Notes: generated from the sequence alone by a model not told the origin. Positions 25,963 to 35,081 are shown, counted from the stretch's first letter. The stretch is DNA of 64,000 nt from Pedobacter cryoconitis (GCF_014200605.1 NZ_JACHCE010000011.1:62001-126000); one strand, 5' to 3'. Translations and numbers: made by a program.

Positions 25963-26706
25963 ATGAAGAAAGTTACAGGATTAATCGTTGTTGCAGGACT
26001 AACCGCTGCAGTCATCTCCTCATGCAGTTCCCCGAAGCCTAAGGATAACGAACTCTCCAGTGAGGAGAAAGCGCAGGGATATCAATTGCTATTCGATGGT
26101 AAAACCTTAAATGGCTGGCACCTCTACAATCAGGGTAATATTTCTTCGGCCTGGGTGGCCCAGAACGGAGAATTAATCTGTCTTCCTGGTACTGATGCCA
26201 CACATGGAGATCTGGTAACTGATCAGGATTTTGAAAATTATGAGTTTAGTTTTGACTGGAAGATATCTAAAGAGGGGAATAGCGGAGTATTTATCAATGT
26301 AGTTGAACGGGCGGATATCCCTACTGCCTGGGCTTCAGGTCCGGAATATCAACTGCTGGAAAAGGGGCATCATGATTATGAGAAAGAAATGAAGCGTTCT
26401 GGTTGTCTCTATAATTTCTCTCCCCAGTTGAATCCGGCAGAACTTAAACCTTTAAATGAATGGAACCATTCGGTGATCAGACAACAGGATGGGAAGATTG
26501 AATTTATACTCAATGGGATAGTAACTGCTAAAGAAAACCTGAATTCAATTCACTGGAAAGAGGCAGTTGCGAATACTAATTTTAAGAATTTTCCAGAATT
26601 CGGGAAACATCTGAAAGGACGTATTGCCTTGCAGGATTGGAATAAAGGGATCTCATTTAAAAATATCAAAATAAGGAAATTAGCAAAGGCTGAGGTACAT
26701 TCATAA
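25963..26706 (+). CDS. DUF1080 family lipoprotein (3-keto-disaccharide hydrolase/lyase family)
   Basis: 247 aa from ATG 25963; upstream in-frame codons to 25939 are not signal-like. The lipoprotein signal is MKKVTGLIVVAGLTAAVISSC with Cys21, so it is anchored in the envelope facing the periplasm. The DUF1080 concanavalin-like domain spans about 42-245: GYQLLFDGKTLNGWHLYN, then DFENYEFSFDWKISKEGNSGVFINV, YQLLEKGHHD and GRIALQDWNKGISFKNIKIR. Family members cleave 3-keto-glycosides. Together with the GMC oxidase system downstream this suggests oxidation of a glycoside at C3 and then cleavage (inference). Transcribed toward the convergent deoR gene. Confidence 0.87.
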   Translation: MKKVTGLIVVAGLTAAVISSCSSPKPKDNELSSEEKAQGYQLLFDGKTLNGWHLYNQGNISSAWVAQNGELICLPGTDATHGDLVTDQDFENYEFSFDWKISKEGNSGVFINVVERADIPTAWASGPEYQLLEKGHHDYEKEMKRSGCLYNFSPQLNPAELKPLNEWNHSVIRQQDGKIEFILNGIVTAKENLNSIHWKEAVANTNFKNFPEFGKHLKGRIALQDWNKGISFKNIKIRKLAKAEVHS

Positions 26707-26722
26707 TGTACCCGGCCTTGGG

Positions 26723-27472
26723 CTAGATGATCTTAAGGTTCTTAAAACGCAGTTCGTCAAGTTTAGGGTCATTACTGGGAAGTTCAGTGATCAGCACATG
26801 AGTATTCTGCAGACCGCAGACTACAAAAGGTTCGTTAGTGCCTATTTTTCTGCTATTGCTGAGTACAACTACCTTTTTGGAACCTTTCAGCATTGCCTTC
26901 TTCACAGCACCATCTTCTCTCATTGATGCAGTGATGCCAAAATCTTTTGAGATTGCACAAGTGCCCATAAGATAAAGATCGACTACGAATTGAGCGGCCT
27001 CATCACAGGTTCTGGCACCTGTATTTGTTTGCGTATCTCTGTCATAGTTCCCGCCAAGTACAATGACTTCTATGTCGCGGAACTGGCCCAGCAAAGGAAT
27101 CAAAGCTATATTATTTGTTATTACCCGCAATGAGGTGTTGGTAGGTAAACATTCTGCAATTGCACAAACTGTTGTTCCACCGTCCATGAATACTGTCATT
27201 CCGGGCTTAAGTAAAGACTGGGCCTTCATGGCGATCACTTCCTTTTCCGTAGATTGAAAATTAGTACGGTCCTGAAAGGAAAGGGGATTCTTGTTACGTG
27301 AAATTGCCCCACCTCTGACTTTTGATAAAAGACCATTATCATGCAGATAGTCAATATCCCTGCGGATAGTGTCCTCAGAAACTGAAAGATCTGCAGACAT
27401 CACACTATAGGTGACCATATCTGTATTCTTCAGACTGGAGATTATATGCTCGAACCGTTTTTCTCTTATCAT
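26723..27472 (-). CDS. DeoR family transcriptional regulator
   Basis: 249 aa. The N-terminal DeoR helix-turn-helix is RFEHIISSLKNTDMVTYSVMSADLSVSEDTIRRDIDYLHDNGLLSKVRGGAI (about 6-58). The C-terminal DeoRC sensor domain follows (MTVFMDGGTTVCAIAECLP, VIVLGGNYDRDTQTNTGA, KDFGITASMREDGAVKKAMLKGSKKVVVLSNSRKIG), normally binding a phosphorylated sugar. It sits inside the sugar-oxidation locus, and its own promoter contains three ATTGCA repeats, the motif also found before the DUF1080 and MFS genes. Confidence 0.92.
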   Translation of the reverse strand: MIREKRFEHIISSLKNTDMVTYSVMSADLSVSEDTIRRDIDYLHDNGLLSKVRGGAISRNKNPLSFQDRTNFQSTEKEVIAMKAQSLLKPGMTVFMDGGTTVCAIAECLPTNTSLRVITNNIALIPLLGQFRDIEVIVLGGNYDRDTQTNTGARTCDEAAQFVVDLYLMGTCAISKDFGITASMREDGAVKKAMLKGSKKVVVLSNSRKIGTNEPFVVCGLQNTHVLITELPSNDPKLDELRFKNLKII

Positions 27473-27475
27473 TTC

Positions 27476-27522
27476 ATTGCAAATATAATTCTTTCATTGC
27501 ATAAAACTTTCATTGCATAAAA
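27476..27522 (-). promoter_or_regulatory. deoR promoter direct repeats
   Basis: ATTGCA at 27476, 27496 and 27512. The last two lie in an exact 16-bp tandem repeat CTTTCATTGCATAAAA (27491-27506 and 27507-27522). They begin 4 bases upstream of the deoR start codon, so autorepression is likely. Confidence 0.5.
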
Positions 27523-27682
27523 TCCCGGTATCATCTAATCGTGTAATCAGGAGACTTACGCAAGCAGCAAAAAATCCTGCGCTCTATTGCAGAGTTTAAA
27601 GCAAGAGCGCGTAAAATTTCAGATACTATTGAATTGAATTGATACAAGATAGCAAATTTCCAGGTTTTATGTCTTGCTATTA

Positions 27683-27716
27683 TTTGCAAATTTGCAAATG
27701 TTTGCATTTATTTGCA
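27683..27716 (+). promoter_or_regulatory. four TTTGCA repeats before the MFS gene
   Basis: TTTGCA at 27683, 27691, 27701 and 27711, spacing 8, 10 and 10 bp, ending 2 bases before the GTG start at 27719. Helically phased direct repeats are typical of regulator arrays. Confidence 0.55.
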
Positions 27717-27718
27717 AG

Positions 27719-28894
27719 GTGGAAAATAACCAGATAACAATCAGCGCAAAAAAAGCAACCCAATATATATTCCTGGTTTGCGGTTTTGCGCTATCAAGCT
27801 GGGCGCCTATGGTACCCTTTGCAAAAGAAAGACTACACTTGAATGATGGTAACCTTGGGCTGCTGCTGCTGCTTTTTGGGGCAGGGGCAATTTCAATGAT
27901 GCCGCTGAGCGGATACCTCTCTAAACTTTATGGTACAAGAATCGTGATACTGATTTCGGGACTGATCGCTGCTATTTTCCTCCCTATATTGTTATTGATG
28001 CCAAATCCCTGGATGATGGGAGCAGCACTTTTTGTTTTTGGTGGGGGGATAGGTGTCATTGATGTAGCAATGAATTCTCATGGTATTCATGTTCAGAATC
28101 AATATGGACGTCCTATATTGTCCTCACTTCATGGTCTTTTTAGTGTAGGTGGTTTATGTGGTTCCCTGGGACTGGGATTATTGATGAGGGCAGGACTCAA
28201 TCCTTTAGCCGCTGCGATTTCAATTTCAACCCTGCTTATAGTTATCCTGTTATGGAAATACCAGTCGCTGTTCTCCAAACAGCAGGAAGGTGTTGAACCG
28301 GAAAATGATACACAGCAGGAAAATAAAATAAAAACCAGATCGGGCTGGCTCAGTCCAAGAGTAATTTTCCTGGGTGCGGCATGTTTTGCCGTATTTCTGT
28401 CCGAAGGAGCTATGCTGGATTGGAGTGCCCTTTTCTTAAAGGAGAGCAGAGGAATAGATGCAGAGTTTGCAGGAGTTGGGTATGCAACTTTTTCAATTGC
28501 AATGGCAGCCATGCGTCTTTTGGGAGATCGTATAGTGGAACGCTTTAGCGGAAAAACGGTAGTGGTTGGCGGTGGCCTTATTGCTGCTCTGGGACTTTTT
28601 ATTGCTGTGGCAACCCCATGGATTTCAGTGACCCTTCTGGGTTTTGTACTCTTAGGGGTAGGAGCTGCAAACATAGTACCTGTTTTCTTTAGTGAAGGTG
28701 GCAGGCTTAAAGGTATACCGGCTTCGGCTGCGATTCCTGCAATAAGTACAATGGGCTACGCAGGTCAGCTGGCAGGACCGGCACTTCTGGGATTTATTGC
28801 CTACCACTTCTCTCTGACTGCTGCGCTGACTTTCACCGGGATATTACTTTTAAGTGTTGCAATAACCTATGCATTCAGGAAATCCAGTGTTTAA
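27719..28894 (+). CDS. MFS transporter of the sugar-oxidation locus
   Basis: Inner-membrane MFS permease of about 391 aa with about 12 membrane segments. I favour the GTG at 27719 (MENNQITISAKKATQYIFLVCG): it leaves a short cytoplasmic N-terminus before membrane segment 1 and keeps the TTTGCA repeats outside the coding region. In-frame ATG 27698 and TTG 27674 lie in or before the repeats. Signature segments: SSWAPMVPFAKERLHLNDGNLGLLLLLFGAGAISMMPLSGYLSKLYGTRI and FGGGIGVIDVAMNSHGIHVQ. First gene of the run that continues with gluconate-dehydrogenase-like, GMC and cytochrome c genes; probable sugar or keto-sugar carrier (inference). Confidence 0.83.
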   Translation: MENNQITISAKKATQYIFLVCGFALSSWAPMVPFAKERLHLNDGNLGLLLLLFGAGAISMMPLSGYLSKLYGTRIVILISGLIAAIFLPILLLMPNPWMMGAALFVFGGGIGVIDVAMNSHGIHVQNQYGRPILSSLHGLFSVGGLCGSLGLGLLMRAGLNPLAAAISISTLLIVILLWKYQSLFSKQQEGVEPENDTQQENKIKTRSGWLSPRVIFLGAACFAVFLSEGAMLDWSALFLKESRGIDAEFAGVGYATFSIAMAAMRLLGDRIVERFSGKTVVVGGGLIAALGLFIAVATPWISVTLLGFVLLGVGAANIVPVFFSEGGRLKGIPASAAIPAISTMGYAGQLAGPALLGFIAYHFSLTAALTFTGILLLSVAITYAFRKSSV

Positions 28895-28943
28895 TTTTTT
28901 GAGCAAAAGCATGATCCTGCAATAGTATTAATACATAAATAAA

Positions 28944-29528
28944 ATGAAAAGAAGAGAGGCATTGAAGAACGTCGCGCTCCTGTTAGGAGGAGCGCTGTCT
29001 GCAACCACGATGGGTGTTTTGTTCGAGAGTTTTACTGTTCTACCAGAATTGGGTGAGCGGATCAGTTTTTCACCTGAGGACAGGAAATTACTGGCGGATT
29101 TCGCAGATGTCGTTATCCCTGCCACAAAAGGCTCTGCAGGTGCAAAGCTGGCAGGGCTGGGTAAATTTATTCCAATGATGATAGCAGACTGCTATCCGGA
29201 AAAGCAGAGGCTGGCTTTTTATCAGGGCTTATTGGAGTTCAGGAAAAAAGCACTGCATGATTATAAAAAGGATTTTAGTGTAATGACCATTGCAGAGAAA
29301 AACCGCTATGCAGGGGACATCAGGCAGATAGTGATTGCCGAAAGAACCAACAGAACTGAAGATTCAAGTCCGCTGACAACCTTTTTTATCCTTGGACGTG
29401 ACCTGACGCTGCTTGGATATTTCTCCTCAGAGATCGGTTGTACACAGGCAAGGGCATATGTACAGATACCCGGAAGGTATGACGGTTCTGCCGTATTGAA
29501 ACCTGGTCAGAAATCCTGGGCAACTTAA
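28944..29528 (+). CDS. gluconate 2-dehydrogenase subunit 3 family protein
   Basis: 194 aa. The N-terminus MKRREALKNVALLLGGALSATTMGVLFESF resembles a Tat-type signal (RREALK… then a hydrophobic core). The remainder matches the small subunit of membrane-associated GMC sugar dehydrogenases: FSPEDRKLLADFADVVIPATKGSAGAKLAGLGKFIPMMIADCY, and later FFILGRDLTLLGYFSSEIGCTQARAY. It lies 26 bp before the GMC gene, the standard pairing in which the small subunit carries the flavoprotein across the membrane. Confidence 0.88.
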   Translation: MKRREALKNVALLLGGALSATTMGVLFESFTVLPELGERISFSPEDRKLLADFADVVIPATKGSAGAKLAGLGKFIPMMIADCYPEKQRLAFYQGLLEFRKKALHDYKKDFSVMTIAEKNRYAGDIRQIVIAERTNRTEDSSPLTTFFILGRDLTLLGYFSSEIGCTQARAYVQIPGRYDGSAVLKPGQKSWAT

Positions 29529-29554
29529 TTCAATTATAAACAATAAAACACACC

Positions 29555-31255
29555 ATGAATATAAACACTAATCTAAAGGCTGAAAATACCTACGATGCAA
29601 TTGTTGTTGGCTCAGGGATTAGCGGCGGATGGGCTGCGAAAGAATTAACTGAAAAGGGGCTCCGCGTGCTCATGCTGGAACGCGGAGAAAATATAGAGCA
29701 TATAAAGGATTACGACACCGCGATGAAGAACCCCTGGGAGTTTAAACATGCAGGCCGGTTGACCGAGGAGCAAAAAAGAACTCATCCTGTTCAGAAAAGG
29801 GACTATCCTTTTCAGGAAGCAAATTCAAAATGGTGGGTAAATGATCTTGAATGTCCTTATACAGAAGAAAAGAGATTTGACTGGTACAGGGGCTTTCATG
29901 TTGGCGGGAAATCTCTGATGTGGGGCAGGCAGAGTTACCGGTTTGGTCAGACGAATTTTGAGGATAATGCCAGAGATGGACATGGGGCTGATTGGCCAAT
30001 CCGATATGATGACCTGGCTCCATGGTATGATTATGCTGAAAAATTTGCAGGTATCAGTGGGTCAAAGGAAAACTGGCCACTTTGTCCTGATGGAAGCTTT
30101 TTGCCTCCAATGGACCTGAACATCGTGGAAAAAACGGTGAAGAAGAGAATTGAGGAGAAGTATAACAGGGAAAGGATTATGATGATAGGCCGCGTGGCCA
30201 ATCTGACCGTTCCGCACAAGGGCAGGGGCAATTGTCAGTATCGTGATCTTTGTAGCCGTGGTTGCCCTTTTGGTGCATACTTTAGTACGCAGTCAGCAAC
30301 CCTGCCCGCTGCGGTTGCGACCAATAAACTGACTTTGAGGCCTTATTCGATCGTCAATCATATTATCTATGATAAGGATACCAAAAAGGCTAAGGGAGTG
30401 ATGGTGATCGATACACAGACACAACAAACCATGGAATTTTATGCAAGGATTGTCTTTGTTAATGCTTCCACTCTTGGTTCAACTTTTATCTTGCTTAACT
30501 CGACTTCTGAAGCGCATCCCAATGGTCTTGGAAATGGCAGCGGTCAGCTTGGCCATAATCTGATGGACCATCATTTCAGGTGCGGAGCATCGGGGGATGC
30601 ACCTGGCTTTGAAGATAAATACACCTATGGACGCAGGGCAAATGGAATTTATATTCCCCGGTACCAGAACATTGGTAATGACAAAAGAGATTACCTGCGT
30701 GGTTTTGGTTATCAGGGTGGGGCCAGCCGCGAGAACTGGCAAAGTGATGTTGCAGAACTCTCTTTTGGGGCAGGATTTAAGGAAAAGATGACCAAACCCG
30801 GCAAATGGACAATCGGTCTGGGTGGTTTTGGAGAGATGTTGCCTTACTATGAGAATAAGGTCAGCATTGATCATTCTAAAAAAGATAAATGGGGACAGCC
30901 TGTGTTGTCAATAGACTGTGAATACAAGGAGAATGAGAAGAAAATGCGTGTGGATATGATGAATGATGCAGCGGAGATGCTGGAGGCATCAGGAATGAAA
31001 AACGTGAGAACTTTTGACTCTGAATGTTATCCGGGTATGGCGATCCATGAAATGGGAACAGCAAGAATGGGTAAAGATCCTGAGACCTCTGTACTGAACA
31101 AATGGAACCAGATGCATGAAGTGAGCAATGTATTTGTCACCGATGGTTCATGTATGCCTTCAATTGCCTGCCAAAATCCTTCGTTAACATTTATGGCACT
31201 TACCGCCAGGGCCTGCGATTACGCGGTCAGTGAAATGAAAAAGAATAATTTGTAA
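29555..31255 (+). CDS. GMC family FAD-dependent sugar oxidoreductase
   Basis: 566 aa flavoprotein. The N-terminal dinucleotide motif is DAIVVGSGISGGWAAKELTEKGLRVLMLERG (about 14-44). FAD-contact HVGGKSLMWGRQSYRF lies near 116-131. A cysteine-bearing segment CQYRDLCSRGCPFGAYFS (about 227-244) is typical of the gluconate/glucoside dehydrogenase branch. The catalytic C-terminal zone has AIHEMGTARMGKDPETSVLN and VFVTDGSCMPSIACQNPSLTFMALTARACDY. Partnered with the small subunit upstream and cytochrome c downstream, so electrons probably leave through haem c. The likely reaction is C3 oxidation of a glucoside (inference from DUF1080 in the locus). Confidence 0.92.
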   Translation: MNINTNLKAENTYDAIVVGSGISGGWAAKELTEKGLRVLMLERGENIEHIKDYDTAMKNPWEFKHAGRLTEEQKRTHPVQKRDYPFQEANSKWWVNDLECPYTEEKRFDWYRGFHVGGKSLMWGRQSYRFGQTNFEDNARDGHGADWPIRYDDLAPWYDYAEKFAGISGSKENWPLCPDGSFLPPMDLNIVEKTVKKRIEEKYNRERIMMIGRVANLTVPHKGRGNCQYRDLCSRGCPFGAYFSTQSATLPAAVATNKLTLRPYSIVNHIIYDKDTKKAKGVMVIDTQTQQTMEFYARIVFVNASTLGSTFILLNSTSEAHPNGLGNGSGQLGHNLMDHHFRCGASGDAPGFEDKYTYGRRANGIYIPRYQNIGNDKRDYLRGFGYQGGASRENWQSDVAELSFGAGFKEKMTKPGKWTIGLGGFGEMLPYYENKVSIDHSKKDKWGQPVLSIDCEYKENEKKMRVDMMNDAAEMLEASGMKNVRTFDSECYPGMAIHEMGTARMGKDPETSVLNKWNQMHEVSNVFVTDGSCMPSIACQNPSLTFMALTARACDYAVSEMKKNNL

Positions 31256-31285
31256 ATGCTATAAAACGACACACACACATAAACA

Positions 31286-31666
31286 ATGAAAAGAACAATT
31301 TTAACAATGGGGGTATTAGTCATACTAATGGCCTCCTTTTCAAATGCAGATGGGGCCAGACGAGAAAACAGCGAATCCATTGCTATCTCTACAAGTGCTT
31401 CAGATAAGGTAAGTGCAGGTGAGCGGCTGATCAGTAAGTCTGATTGTATGGGCTGCCATAACAAGGTGAATAAGATTATCGGGCCTTCCTATCTCAGCAT
31501 CGCCCAAAAATATAAACCTACTGAGAAGAATGTAAACGCATTGGCAGATAAGATTATCAATGGAGGGACTGGTGTCTGGGGAACAATGCCGATGTCAGCG
31601 CATCCTTCAATGAAAAAAAGCGATGCAGTTCTAATGGTCAAATATATCCTGTCGGTAAAGAAATAA
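31286..31666 (+). CDS. class I cytochrome c
   Basis: 126 aa, periplasmic, signal peptide ending near residue 22 (SFSNADG). One haem-c motif CMGCH (Cys54, Cys57, His58) is followed by GPSYLSIAQKYKP and the distal Met in WGTMPMSAHP (Met101 or Met103). Size and spacing suit a mono-haem class I cytochrome. It lies 30 bp after the GMC gene, so it is the natural electron acceptor of the dehydrogenase. Confidence 0.92.
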   Translation: MKRTILTMGVLVILMASFSNADGARRENSESIAISTSASDKVSAGERLISKSDCMGCHNKVNKIIGPSYLSIAQKYKPTEKNVNALADKIINGGTGVWGTMPMSAHPSMKKSDAVLMVKYILSVKK

Positions 31667-31719
31667 TTACCTATTTTCAATGTGCAATAAGAATATCACC
31701 TATTAAATAAAATATCTAT

Positions 31720-32595
31720 ATGTTAAAATTACAGAAAAATTTATCGGGAATGCTGCTTGTTGCTGTCCTGTGCTTCACGGGGATACTAACTGCGAATGCC
31801 CAAAAAAGAAAAGACGTTGGTTTACAGCTTTATTCTCTTCGTGAACTGATGCCCAAAGACGTAAAGGGAACATTGCAAAAAGTTTCACTGGCGGGTTACA
31901 CACAGGTGGAGCTTTATGGTTTTAACATCAAGGACCAGTTTTGGGGCCTGAAACCGGTGGAACTCAAAAAAATCCTTGAAGAGAACCATTTAAAACCAAT
32001 CAGCGGTCATTTTAATATGTTTCCCTATTTGAAAACAGGTGATCAGGCTGAACTTAAGGCTGCAATCGTTGCCGCTAAAATTCTGGGACTAAAATATGTG
32101 ACGATTCCCTGGCTACAACCAGAGACCAGGACTAGTGCCGCGGATTACAGGACTTTGGCGAAAAGACTCAACTATGCAGGTCAACTCTGTAAAAATGCCG
32201 GGCTGAAACTGGCTTACCACAACCATGATTTTGAGTTTATCAAATATGGCGATGAAACAGGAATGGATATTTTGTTAAAGCAGACGGATAAAAAACTGGT
32301 TGATTTTGAAATGGATATTTATTGGGTTATCCGCTCTGGTCTTAAGCCATACGATCTTTTTAAAGCTAATCCTGGAAGGTTTGTGATGTGGCATATTAAA
32401 GACATGGATAAATCAGATCCGAAGTTGAATGCGGAAATTGGTTCGGGAACAATCGATTATAAGGATATTTTCAAACATGCGAAGCTTTCTGGAATGAAAT
32501 ACTTTTTTGTGGAGCATGAAACGAATTATAAACCTGATATGATTGGTTCTATTACTCAGAGCTTCAATTTTATTAAGGATCAGATTCTGAGATAA
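31720..32595 (+). CDS. exported sugar phosphate isomerase/epimerase-like TIM barrel
   Basis: 291 aa with a signal peptide (LLVAVLCFTGILTANAQ, about 12-28), so it acts in the periplasm. The AP endonuclease 2/xylose isomerase-like barrel is visible: VGLQLYSLRELMPKDVKGTLQKVSLAGYTQVELYG, KPISGHFN, LKLAYHNHDFEF, WHIKDMDK and FFVEHE supply the expected His/Glu/Asp metal-site residues. Such barrels often accompany DUF1080 proteins in Bacteroidota and may act on 3-keto sugars (inference). Last gene of the run, with a strong terminator after it. Confidence 0.87.
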   Translation: MLKLQKNLSGMLLVAVLCFTGILTANAQKRKDVGLQLYSLRELMPKDVKGTLQKVSLAGYTQVELYGFNIKDQFWGLKPVELKKILEENHLKPISGHFNMFPYLKTGDQAELKAAIVAAKILGLKYVTIPWLQPETRTSAADYRTLAKRLNYAGQLCKNAGLKLAYHNHDFEFIKYGDETGMDILLKQTDKKLVDFEMDIYWVIRSGLKPYDLFKANPGRFVMWHIKDMDKSDPKLNAEIGSGTIDYKDIFKHAKLSGMKYFFVEHETNYKPDMIGSITQSFNFIKDQILR

Positions 32596-32648
32596 ATTAT
32601 TAGACTAACTGATTTCTGACCTGATTGGATTTAAAGGCTGATCAGGTT

Positions 32649-32687
32649 AAAAAAGGCTTGCAATCATTTAATTTGCAAGCCTTTTTT
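32649..32687 (+). terminator. Rho-independent terminator
   Basis: 15-bp arms AAAAAAGGCTTGCAA / TTGCAAGCCTTTTTT with a 9-base loop, ending in a T-run, 53 bases after the TIM-barrel stop and just before the convergent amidase gene. It resembles the hairpin at 57646-57678. Confidence 0.8.
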
Positions 32688-32698
32688 GTTCTCTGTGA

Positions 32699-34135
32699 TT
32701 AAGAGTAAAAGATGTGATTTTTTGGTTTACGGTCTTTCCAGGGCTGAGCAAGTTCTAACTGGGCTGCCAGATTAAACAACATAGCTTCATTTCCGATTTT
32801 TGTTGAAAATGTGATACCAATAGGCATTCCTTTGCTGCTCCATCCCAAAGGCAGCGTGATTGCCGGGGCACCTGAAATGTTGAATACCTGGCCAAAAGGA
32901 GCAACTTTACAAGCTTCCAGCACCCAGTTATGCCAGTTAAGGTCCTGAATATTCTGGTCTGCCAAAGGGGCCTGAATCGCATTTGTAGGTGTGATCATTA
33001 CATCATAGTTTTCAAAGAAATCACCAACTGTGCGGGATACGGTATTGGAATATTCTACGGCTGCGATAAGGTGCTGTGAAGTGTAATTTATTCCGGCATG
33101 ATAGCCGTTAAGGCTGCTCTGTTCAAGTGTTTTTGTTGAAATTTCTCTTCCTGTTATCGCAGCTAAGTTATTGATACCATATGTTGTATAGCAAGCCCAG
33201 ATGGTCTCCATACAATTCAGGACCTGTTCTTCATCAAGATCAAAACGGTTCGAATCTACCCGATGACCAAGAGCTTCACAAAGTTTTGCTGCCAGGGTAG
33301 TTGCCTGAAGGACTTCGGCATTTACAAATGTACTGATCCATGGATCAGTATTTACAGCGATTTTGAGTGATGCTGGTCTTTCTAACATGGCCGACAGGTA
33401 GGATTTCGTGTTTTTAGGTGTATAATAGAATTCACCTGCTGCAGGTCCGGCTGTTGCATCCAGGACTGCTGCGGAATCTCTGACAGTTCTTGTTAAAACA
33501 TGCTCAGTGGCCAGACCAAGGAAAAGCTGACCCGCATCAGGACCTACAGGATTAAGGTTTCTGCTGGGTTTGAGACCAACAAGGCCAGTGAATCCTGAGG
33601 GGATCCGGATCGAACCTGCCAGATCTGTAGCGTGCGCTATGGGAACTATTCCTGCTGCAACTGCAACAGCAGACCCTCCTGAAGAACCTCCGGGAGATAA
33701 ATTGAGGTTCCAGGGGTTGCGGGTAATGCCACAGGCGAGAGATTCTGTCAGGGTTGAACCACCAAATTCTGGAGTAGCAGTGCGGCCTAAAATATTAAGG
33801 CCTGCCTTTTTATAACGTTTTACCAATTCACTATCATGGCCAAATTTTAAGCCCCGGGCCATTCTGCTCCCCATTTCTGCATTTTTATTTGCTTCATGGG
33901 CCCCCAGATCTTTTAATAACATTGGAACGCCATCATAAGGCTGGCCATTCGACGAAAGTGTATTAGAGATAACTGCCCGTTCTTCATAATATTCAACTAC
34001 CGCATTTAATTTAGTATCGATAGTTTGAATTGCTTTTATTGCACAGGCTGCAACTTCAGATTTTGTTAATTCTTTTTTTCTGATCAGCTCAGCCAGGCCT
34101 ATGCCATCAAAGCTGCTATATTCTTGTAAGTTCAT
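32699..34135 (-). CDS. amidase signature family protein
   Basis: 478 aa from the ATG at 34133-34135 (MNLQEYSSFDGIGLAELIRKKELTKSE); the frame continues upstream to 34246 but those 37 residues are not family-like. The catalytic Ser-cisSer-Lys set is present: Lys in PMLLKDLGAHE, and the amidase signature RNPWNLNLSPGGSSGGSAVAVAAGIVPIAHATDLAGSIRIPSGFTGLVGLKPS holding both serines. Hydrolyses amides or aryl-amides; substrate unknown. Divergent from an AraC gene at 34222 (86 bp), its probable activator. Confidence 0.9.
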   Translation of the reverse strand: MNLQEYSSFDGIGLAELIRKKELTKSEVAACAIKAIQTIDTKLNAVVEYYEERAVISNTLSSNGQPYDGVPMLLKDLGAHEANKNAEMGSRMARGLKFGHDSELVKRYKKAGLNILGRTATPEFGGSTLTESLACGITRNPWNLNLSPGGSSGGSAVAVAAGIVPIAHATDLAGSIRIPSGFTGLVGLKPSRNLNPVGPDAGQLFLGLATEHVLTRTVRDSAAVLDATAGPAAGEFYYTPKNTKSYLSAMLERPASLKIAVNTDPWISTFVNAEVLQATTLAAKLCEALGHRVDSNRFDLDEEQVLNCMETIWACYTTYGINNLAAITGREISTKTLEQSSLNGYHAGINYTSQHLIAAVEYSNTVSRTVGDFFENYDVMITPTNAIQAPLADQNIQDLNWHNWVLEACKVAPFGQVFNISGAPAITLPLGWSSKGMPIGITFSTKIGNEAMLFNLAAQLELAQPWKDRKPKNHIFYS

Positions 34136-34221
34136 GCTATTTTTTTTTGTGATAGCAAATTTATGCTGATATAGTAGGTGTACATCTGTATTATTTTGCC
34201 ATAAAAAGAGTAAATTTGGGC

Positions 34222-35079
34222 GTGAAACAAAATCTATATTACCCATTTGAGATCCTTTATAAAGAGATCAATGAGTGTTCAAATTCAGGATATAGCCAGA
34301 ATTTCTTCGAATTGGTCTATATAGTTGAGGGAACAGGGATACAGTATATCAATAAGAATACATTTAATTATGCTGCAGGCCATTTACTGCTGATCACTCC
34401 CGACGATCTTAACTCGTTCCAGGTACTTACAACCACTAAGGTGCTGTTTATTTGCTTCAATGATATTTATCTCAAGTCTGATCCTGTTGGTGTAAATGAC
34501 AGAGAGCGTGTGCAATGGGTAAAAAAACTGAAATTTATACTGCACCATGCTACGCATTTACCAGGATGCATTTTAAAAGATGAGATTGATAAGGTATTAG
34601 TGAGATCGCTGGCGGCAAGTATAGTAGAAGAACAGCGATGCAGTAATCTCTATAGTAAAGAGTTGATTCAGCAGCTGATGAATAGTTTGATTATTTTGGT
34701 TGCGAGATCTATTGCCGGTAGTTTACCTGAAGACCTTTCTCCGGTTACTGATCAGAAGCTTTTGGGAGTTTTTCAATATATACAGGATAATATCTATTTT
34801 CCGGACCGGTTGAAAGTTACTGTGATCTGTAGTCATTTTAATATATCACCTAATTATTTTGGTAAGTTTTTTAAAAAGCATGCGGGTGAAACTTTGCAGG
34901 AGTATATCTTGAAATATAAGATCAAAATAATTGAAACGCGGCTTTTAAGCAGTGATATGAGGATCAATGAGATTGTGAGTGAGATGAAGTTTTCGGACGA
35001 GAGCCATTTAAACAGAATATTTAAGAAATATAAAGGGGTGAGCCCTTCAGTATTCAGGAAAAATGAGTTGGTGCTTTAG
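34222..35079 (+). CDS. AraC family transcriptional regulator (paralogue 2 of 3)
   Basis: About 285 aa. No ATG is available; I favour GTG at 34222 (VKQNLYYPFEILYKEINEC), which aligns with the start of the paralogue at 23852. A TTG at 34216 is possible. Sensor half: FFELVYIVEGTGIQYINKNTFNYAAGHLLLITPDDLNSFQV. AraC domain at the C-terminus: FPDRLKVTVICSHFNISPNYFGKFFKKHAGETLQEYIL and INEIVSEMKFSDESHLNRIFKKYKGVSPSVFR. A TAAATTTG sequence at 34211-34218 overlaps the start region and, if a real -7 box, would leave almost no leader. Divergent from the amidase gene. Confidence 0.87.
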   Translation: MKQNLYYPFEILYKEINECSNSGYSQNFFELVYIVEGTGIQYINKNTFNYAAGHLLLITPDDLNSFQVLTTTKVLFICFNDIYLKSDPVGVNDRERVQWVKKLKFILHHATHLPGCILKDEIDKVLVRSLAASIVEEQRCSNLYSKELIQQLMNSLIILVARSIAGSLPEDLSPVTDQKLLGVFQYIQDNIYFPDRLKVTVICSHFNISPNYFGKFFKKHAGETLQEYILKYKIKIIETRLLSSDMRINEIVSEMKFSDESHLNRIFKKYKGVSPSVFRKNELVL

Positions 35080-35081
35080 GG

